Assembly: GCA_965644295.1 (NCBI GenBank)
Contig: CBFFRP010000097.1
Coordinates: forward strand, 186,001-250,000
Direction of reading: 5' to 3'
DNA: 64,000 bases
Source of the DNA: Paraphysomonas bandaiensis
Taxonomy: Eukaryota; Chrysophyceae
This document shows positions 56,970 to 64,000 of the stretch, piece after piece. The position numbers and the translations under genes are program-made. The notes beneath the pieces are model-generated. The model did no database searches and was not told where the DNA came from. It saw nothing but the letters and a program-made list of their open reading frames with translations. Each line of letters opens with the position of its first letter. The first letter of the stretch is position 1.

Positions 56970-58505
56970 ACTACTCAACAGTGAACCTCTTATATGATAT
57001 GCTGGAGTAGAAGGAGAGATATGTAGGTCATATTATGCTGTTAGAGGAGTGAGTATTCCAAGTATAGTGGTATAGTGATACAGTGGTGAGGATATATAGA
57101 ATATAATGAGCTCTCAGTTAAGCAGTGAGATGAGTATAACAGCCCGTATCGGCAGTCAGCATCTTATTTTTCGGGAATAATTTGAATCAAATATACTCTA
57201 TATTACTGTAATACAACTACGGCTGGAATACAGGCAATTATTGACTCAATATCAGATGCACCTTTGAAGAAATATATACGCCTGCTATTTATAGGGCTGG
57301 AGAATAGACCTCTCGTATAGCCGGATAGATGCCCGTTATACGGGTTACGTTAGATGTGTTTTATCTGCATCATATACCATATAGCTGTACATGTATATAT
57401 ATATTTGTGTGGGCTGTGGACAATCAGTGTACAGCCAGGTGTGCACTTAAAACCAGTCACAGTGCTATAGGGAGCATGCTAGACTATGTCCTGTTGCTCC
57501 ATAACAACCACCATACTAAACTATGATAAGGCTACATTATTATCATTACGGATAGCATCATACACGTGTAGCCGTGTTAAGCTGATGCTTATCTGCTACA
57601 CATATATACGGATCTGAGTCGATAGAACACACTGTCTCAATGAACTGTTACAAGTAGGTAGAATACATGACACGTACAGATCAATAATACACAATGGAAT
57701 CAGTCACAGATGGAGACGCCGAGGCACTCACCGTATTATCAGTAAGTCGCCATGGTGCTTCTGAGCAACACTGCGACGTGCTAGTAAGTCACATATCCTG
57801 AAGATAGGAATGAGAGTTCACAAATATACATTTGACAAACTCTCATCTGCCACCTCTATAATCTACCCCAAATATTAGCTCAACACTTTCGTCTTGTCAT
57901 TTTTATTAGAAAGCTGATAATTGGCAAGCAAGCTATCTTACTTTGGTTTCAAGTGCTGAACGGGACGAAGGTTGAGTGTCACATAGATCACAATCTTATT
58001 ATGTAAGCGTGACTGGCGGCAAATCAGCAATAACACACTGTAAGAGTTCCTTTAGAAGGCACAAGTTCCTGAAGATTTAATGCGATACATTATTTTCCAC
58101 ATACTTGTACCACAAGGGTTATTCTTAAAGCTAACTGTATCCACATAGCAAGGTTATTTTTGTCTCCTAATGCATCTGGAAGGCTAATAGAACTGTCAGT
58201 AAAAATGTGTTGCACAAGATACCCAATAAAACAGTGTTTGAGTTGGGGAAAGTGTTGAGGTACAGTCCAAGATTAACAAGATTAACAGAGATCGTTCGCA
58301 CTGTGTGAGAGGCAGACGAAGAAACTGTAGATAGTGAAAAGAATTCCCTACTGAGTAGATGTTTTATCGTAAAAATATAGTCGTGAATGTCTTATTATTA
58401 TCAATAAATGTATATGTTAGTTTCATAAATCGTCTACGGCGGGGTCGCGAAGATGGTTGCTTGTGAAGCTGTTGAAATGGTGGGCTATATAGATGACTGG
58501 AACCG
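56970..58505. other. Intergenic with a dispersed repeat copy
   Basis: 1.5 kb. Holds the repeat copy at 57145-57258. A possible short first exon at 57694-57741 (MESVTDGDAEALTVLS followed by GTAAGT) and a matching segment after an acceptor near 57909 could belong to a lost or tiny gene, but no full model works. Confidence 0.4.
57145..57258. repeat. Second copy of the dispersed 114-bp repeat
   Basis: Same orientation as, and closely matching, 15000-15113, including GTATCGGCAGTCAGCATCT and ACTACGGCTGGAATACA. The right terminal inverted repeat of the first copy is absent here. Confidence 0.6.
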
Positions 58506-58740
58506 CTATGCAAAGAAACAGTGTGATAATTTGTATTGACGGGAGACGGGAGAACTCATGGCACATGTCATCCACAGAAGATTATCATATAAATCGCGCT
58601 CAGTTAAAAAGCCGTCATAGCTCTTCATTGTAAGGGTAGCAGGGGTACCTATGGTTGCTGATTTTGTTGCAGTTGTACATACTCTCTCCCAGGACTTCGT
58701 GCATAAACCAAGGCTCTCCCAACCTATAAATGCCCTCATA
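58506..58740 (-). pseudogene. Frameshifted gene remnant
   Basis: Reverse frame 1 reads YEGIYRLGEPWFMHEVLGES, then MYNCNKISNHRYPCYPYNEE, then hits stops. The adjacent frame continues with SYDGFLTERDLYDNLLWMTC and ends SHCFFA plus stop. The two look like one protein split by a frameshift, with no splice pair to bridge them. No upstream exon is found. The family is not recognised. Confidence 0.4.
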
Positions 58741-59017
58741 TGTACCTAACTCGAAGTGCTTTTATTCACACACACAGCTGAAGTACACTTCATATACTCA
58801 GGACAAGCATTTAAATTCAAATTCGACAATAATTGCTAATAGAAAAGAAATACTTGTCGAACTTAAGCTCGTTATTACAAACTACTACACTAGTGCTTAC
58901 GCCATCTTAAAGTTCATTTTCCAGTTGGATAATAAGGACAAGTAGAAATAACATTGACGGCTATCAGATGATGAAACCACAAAGCTTGGTAAACTGTTTT
59001 ACATACTATCCACTACT

Positions 59018-62000
59018 CTATGCATCATCGTTGTAATTGTGCGTCTTCGGCTTAGATCCACTGCTGGAGCTATATGGGAGAAAGAATTCGTCCTCTTTAG
59101 CTGTAGTCGCCACATTGCCGCTGACAAGGTTATTGTAGAAGCCATTAACTTGCGTGATAATCTGGCGAGCTTCCTCGGCACTAGTGGGCTCTTCTTGCGC
59201 AAGCTTATTCTGAGGCTTGCCATCTGAAGTTTTGTAGTTCTTGAGCCAGTCCACGAGACGGGAGATCGTGCCAGGCTTAACACGATCCAAATCATATACG
59301 CTGTGTACTTGATGGAAATGAGGATCAGAAGCCCTAAGCACGATAATCTTGTGGTCGGTCTCTCCCTCATCAATTAGCTCCATAGCACCAAGAACCTTGC
59401 AAGTAACCACCGCTCCCATGGGAAGAGCTCCCTCTCCAATTTCAATAGCATCGATGGGGTCGTTGTCTCCCTTGGCACCAGTCATGGCATCCACATGAGT
59501 GGAGTCCTCCCAGGTTTGAGGAAGCAGACCGTAATTGAAGAACGGTGTGCCGTAAGTGTAGTATCTTGGGGCATTGTTCTTTACATCTTGCATGATGGGA
59601 TTGTGTGGTTCCGTCTTGCTCACTTCCATCTTGGCAGTGGAGTACATCGGGATTTCTACAACAAAGTTAACCTCATGCTGGCTTTCGTCGGCCCACAACG
59701 GAATATCGTGCCAAGGCGACACAACCTTTCCTTCGTGGGTAATATACAGCTTGTAATCAGTTGTGCCGTAGTTGCCTTCATGTTTGGTAGACCTAGCGGT
59801 ATGGGGAACAACATTCTGGATGCTGTATGGAACCCAATCGGGACTGTCAACATTCTGATAATAATCACACACTATTTCCCAACCGGACTGAACCATGAAT
59901 CCGGGAGGGACACAGTTCTCCGCTAGAAGGTCACTGGGGATGGTTTTACCATTACTGACATCGCAAGGTACAGCTCCGGCTTTAGCAAGGGCACGCATCT
60001 TTGACCCGCTGATAGATATGAAATCATCCGGTCTGGAAGGGTCCATATCCTTCATGACATGGTCACGCTTGTCGTAGTACACTTTTCCAAAAGGAAGAAT
60101 CTCCATTGGCTCCTGTCCGGGAGACATAGTCAGGACATATCTGCCGTGGTTACCATCGTAGAGGTCGTCATCAGGATGCGAAACAGCTAGTTCACTGCCT
60201 TTCATACCAGCAGGATCACGGCCAGCAACGAAGAATGAAGCGCCAGCGTTCCTTCTGCTCTTGGCATGGAAAAGAACCTCAGTGGGCCCGGCGTAGATCA
60301 TGGGGGCTGGCCAGATCGCCATCACGGTCGTCTTGGGGTCGAGCATTCCCTCTGCCAATACAGCCTCGTGTTGCTTCACACGCACGTCTAAGGGCACGTC
60401 ATCGCTCTTGGTCCATCCGCCGAGGGGTGACAGCCAGAGGATAGGGTTGTTAAACCCACGCTTCAGAAGCATTTCACGGCCTGTTTTCATGAGGTAGGCA
60501 TGACCCGCGTGAGTAGGGTTTCTTGTCTGAAAAGCAAACACAGCGTCTGCATTCTTGTTCTCGAACTGCTTCATTACCTCCGTGGCGGTCAGGCGCCACT
60601 TATCGAGACCATCGTTGTACTGGATACGTTCAAGCAGTTCAATTTCTCCTCCGATTAACCAGTCGCCACCGGAGTATATATGCTTTATGTACGGATGCCC
60701 AGGATCGATCACTCCAAAGATACGGGACACAATTTCCTCCTTTCTATTGACATAGATTTCCGGGTTGCGAAGAATGGCAAGAGTATTTCCATGTTTACCA
60801 ACAAGTGCGACGGCTCCCTTTCCAGAAGATTCTATCGCTGTCTTAGTATACTCAGTACAGGGAAGTACAATGGGAACAGACATGGACACTCGTTTAGGAG
60901 GGGTGCTGGTGAAGTCCTCCATATCGGTCTTCTTGCTATATATGCCCTTGGTGCCCGTTAGATTGTGGGGGTCCACAAGCATGGAATTGAAGTGCATGGT
61001 CTGTAGCAGTACGCCCTCACGCATAAAACCACGCAGAGGGGCAGCCCAACCCTCACCAATAGTCTGCAGCCAATTCACATCAATGTCCGTAAGAAGAGCC
61101 TTAGGAAGAGTCTCTGCCTCAGCGCGGCGCTGCTTCACCAAGTGCGGAGGAATATGGAGGTCAACAATCTCATCACCATCAGGGTAGGGTAATCCGTTGG
61201 GGAGAGTAGGGCCACCCACAAGTACTCCTTCCTGACGAAGCCGGCGCATGATGACATCTACACTTTGTTGGATAGTCATGTCATGGTTCTTAATCACAAG
61301 GTCGGCATTAGTGGGGGCCTCGTACGGATCATCGACACCTAAAGAACGCAACATAAGATGGAGCTTTGTATATATGTGTACCCCAAATACCAGTAAAATG
61401 CTTGATCTCGCCAGCAGCAACTTTTTTGTACAGACCCTTGGGGTCTCTGTCCTGCACCACAGTAAGCGGCACGTCCATAAACACCTCAAGAAATTTAATG
61501 CCCTGCTCATCGTGTCGCTTGCGAGCCAAGTCTCTGTCCTCACGGTAGGGCGAGACAAGGGACACAATTGTTATTGTACCGGCATCCGAGAACAGACAAG
61601 CCAGCTCACCAACACGACGAACGCTTTCAGCACGGTCAGATTTAGAGAACCCTAGATCACGATTAAGACCAGTGCGAATATTGTCCCCATCAAGACGATA
61701 GACGCTCTTGCCGTAACGGGTGACCAATTGCTCTTCCAACAAACTAGCGATAGTACTTTTTCCACTGCCAGACAATCCAGTCATCCATAAAGTAATTCCT
61801 TTCTGATCAAGAGCAGCATAGCGGCGTTCTCTGGGAAGATGGCAGGCTTCCTGTGATCCACCTTCACCGGCTTCTATGCACTCAATGATATGTGGTTTGG
61901 ACTGGGATAAAATCTTTTCACGGTATGCACCGATATCAAAATCTTCCATATTGAAAGAAGCAGAAGATGTGTGAATAGGATTTGCAGTAGAGGTCATGGC

Positions 62001-62066
62001 AACTTCATCACAGTTCGCGTGTCCTCCGGCTCTGGCCAGTACATACACAATAGCTGACAGCACCAT
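59018..62066 (-). CDS. APS kinase-ATP sulfurylase-pyrophosphatase triple fusion
   Basis: Two exons, 61391-62066 and 59018-61338, intron 52 bp; 998 residues. Domain order: APS kinase (residues about 85-275) with Walker A GLSGSGKS at 97-104; ATP sulfurylase in the middle with QTRNPTHAGHAYL and GRDPAGMKG; family I inorganic pyrophosphatase at the C-terminus with the signature DNDPID at about 850. Together these convert sulfate and ATP to PAPS and remove pyrophosphate, pulling the unfavourable sulfurylase step. Heterokonts are known for such fusions. The N-terminus (MVLSAIVYVLARAGG) is hydrophobic and could be a signal or plastid leader; Met24 or Met40 would give a cytosolic form. Confidence 0.95.
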
Positions 62067-62931
62067 ACTGTATACACCCCATTACACATATATCCATATA
62101 TATGCATATGCGACAAGATACTTACAATCCGATACATATATCTCGTTTTTTGGTGAATTCATCACTATCGTGAGCACGGCCTCCATGTCCTGGTGCATCA
62201 GGGTTCTATATCGATACATACACATGTAAGTATCGCCATATATAGACATACATCACACTATACACACCGTTGAAAGCGGGTTATACTCATACCGCGGCAT
62301 TCTCTTCAGAGGGTATCTGATCCTGCAACTTGATGTGCAATATATACCCACAATATAATGATCTACTTCTTATAAATAAGTGAAGTAAGTAGATCACTCC
62401 ACACTGCTATGTATATATGTATGTATGTACGTAAGGTATGTATGTATGACTACTGGTGGTGTGAGCTGTTGATATATTCCACATGCTGTAGATTCCATAT
62501 AAAAAAAAGTAGAAGTCATTTGAAAACCATTCATCTTGAAAAGCTTTCTTTCAGTTTTGATATCACTATGAATGGGATATGAAATACAGAGTATACTGTA
62601 GATGGTATACCCGGCCTCTTCCTCATCATTCATTCATAAAAAAAAAACATCCTTCATCTTTATACGTATGTAAGTGTATATAAGCGTATGTTTCTATATA
62701 TAGATATCTCCATCCATCATCTCCTCCTCCTGTAGGTGTCAGTACACACCATAGTATAGCAGTAACACATCGCCATATGTACACCAGGAGGGAGTGGTAG
62801 TCGACATCTATAGATTAAAGAACAGCATCTCATCACTACTATAGTAACAAGCATTCATATGACTGAATGAGTCATATATTATTATAGCAGTACATCTATA
62901 CGAGGATATATACAGTCAGTCTATCATATAT
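62067..62931. promoter_or_regulatory. Divergent spacer
   Basis: 865 bp between the sulfate-activation gene and the carrier gene, rich in TATG/CATA tetranucleotides near 62410-62450. It carries both upstream regions. No defined motif. Confidence 0.35.
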
Positions 62932-64000
62932 ATGGAGTCACAAACAGGAGATTTAGAAGATTGGCAAGAATGGAACCCATCCAAACTATCATTTGTTGGT
63001 CATATGATTGCAGGAAGTTTTGCTGGTTTAGCAGAACATGTATCTATATTTCCACTCGATACACTTAAGACGAATATACAGTGTGAAAAGTGTGGTTCGA
63101 GTAGTCCGTTTAAAACTTTGAGTTGTGCTCAACGAATTGTTAAGAATGATGGGATATTGCGCTTATGGCGTGGTGTTGGTGCCATGTTTTTAGGGTGTAT
63201 TCCAGGTACAATATTTTTCTGTCATGCTGTTTTGTTAATATAGTTGTTTTAGCACATGCTGCTTACTTTAGCCTTTTCGAAACAATGAAAACTGGATTGG
63301 GTGCAGATAAGGAAGGACATTTTCCATTGGAGGCGGCACTTTGTGGTGCAGCTGCAACATTCGCTCACGATTTCATCATGACACCTTTTGATGTTGTCAA
63401 ACAACGTCTACAATTAGGCTATCACAAGAACCTCTTGGATTGCGCTCGGTCTATACTTTTTCGTGAAGGTCCCAAAGCATTATATCTGTCTTTTCCAACT
63501 ACTGTCGTAATGAATTTACCTTACGGTTGCATAATGGTCTCAACCAATGAATCAGTCCGGAAAGTACTGAATCCTAGTGGTGGTTACTCGATGCAAACGT
63601 CAATGTTGGCAGGGTGTATATCTGGTGCTGTGGCATCCCTAGTCACAACACCGTTAGATGTTGTGAAAACTCGTTTACAAACTCAGAATTTGGTATCCCG
63701 ATCTGTGTCATCAAGTACGATCTCGAGACCTCAAAATGCATTAAATACATTCGCAACGCCAAAGTTATACCCTAGATATATGGTTTCTGTTACTTCTCCA
63801 GAAAAGATTCCGTTTGAAGGGAGTATGCATGGAACACCAAGATATAGCACAATGAGACAGACAATACGACGTATCATTGCAGAAGAAGGGTACTTGGCAT
63901 TTTGGAAAGGGGCTCTCCCTAGAATGATGGTTCATGCTCCTTCGGTTGCCGTATCTTGGACTGCTTACGAGCTCGCGAAATCATGTTTAGAGAATGTATA
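62932..64000 (+). CDS. Mitochondrial carrier, mitoferrin (Mrs3/4)-like, 3' end outside window
   Basis: Exon 1 is 62932-63205; a 47-bp intron leads to exon 2 from 63253, open to the window end, so the C-terminus is missing. Three carrier repeats carry the Px[DE]xx[KR] signatures: PLDTLKT, PFDVVKQRLQ and PLDVVKTRLQ. The first repeat (MIAGSFAGLAEHVSIFPLDT) and the stretches AHAAYFSLFETMK, GAAATFAHDFIMTPFDVVK and FPTTVVMNLPYGCI are close to mitoferrins, which import iron into the mitochondrial matrix for heme and Fe-S synthesis. The loop in the third repeat holds a long Ser/Thr-rich insertion between VVKTRLQTQ and the next helix. Confidence 0.85.

Noticed and set aside
1-64000. CRISPR arrays, bacterial operons, tRNA or rRNA genes
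   Set aside because: No spaced palindromic repeats, no operon layout and no RNA gene could be seen; introns throughout show eukaryotic nuclear DNA.

Overview
This is nuclear DNA of a eukaryote, most likely a stramenopile (heterokont) protist or alga. The window is AT-rich. Genes lie on both strands with no operons, and most coding regions are cut by very short GT-AG introns, typically 43-58 bp with a minority of 60-154 bp. Two genes point to stramenopiles. One is an APS kinase-ATP sulfurylase-pyrophosphatase triple fusion, an arrangement known from heterokonts. The other is a one-pass membrane protein with a Pro-Thr-repeat stalk of the kind common in ochrophytes. The lineage within the stramenopiles is not settled by this sequence.

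Layout. 0-9 kb: the 3' part of a tandem-repeat (YGLQ) protein, a LEA-like helical protein, a cysteine-dioxygenase-like cupin, and a five-exon methionine-sulfoxide-reductase-B-like gene. 9-17 kb: a GT31 glycosyltransferase, a CCCH/DEDDh exonuclease, a secreted beta-helix protein and a multi-exon nucleoside-transporter-like gene. 17.8-19.2 kb: a decayed Mutator-like (MULE) transposon with an internal 145-bp fold-back. 19.5-25.9 kb: OGG1, two or three uncharacterised spliced genes and a PX-domain protein. 26.8-33.9 kb: a 13-exon two-pore K+ channel with an EF-hand, a short SNARE, a membrane-anchored GH32 invertase and a small basic, probably mitochondrial protein. 36-43.6 kb: an ankyrin protein, a protein kinase with EF-hands, the PT-stalk membrane protein and a zinc-finger/FAD-monooxygenase fusion. 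44.2-52.1 kb: a 22-exon gene for a 2074-residue TMEM94-like protein, a degenerate P-type ATPase. 53-64 kb: a GIDE-type lipid-anchored protein with eleven Gln-rich repeats, a bZIP-like protein, a second ankyrin protein, a pseudogene remnant, the sulfate-activation fusion, and the start of a mitoferrin-like carrier cut off by the window end.

Exon coordinates in the entries come from joining reading frames at GT/AG sites so that phase is kept and the spliced protein reads through. They are predictions from sequence, not from transcripts. The genes do not form one pathway. Loose themes are calcium/ion handling (K+ channel, EF-hand kinase, TMEM94-like), redox and sulfur metabolism (MsrB-like, CDO-like, PAPS synthesis fusion) and the secretory pathway (GT31, SNARE, invertase, beta-helix protein). 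Intergenic DNA carries tetranucleotide microsatellites, a MITE-like element, a dispersed 114-bp repeat pair and a 175-bp tandem duplication.
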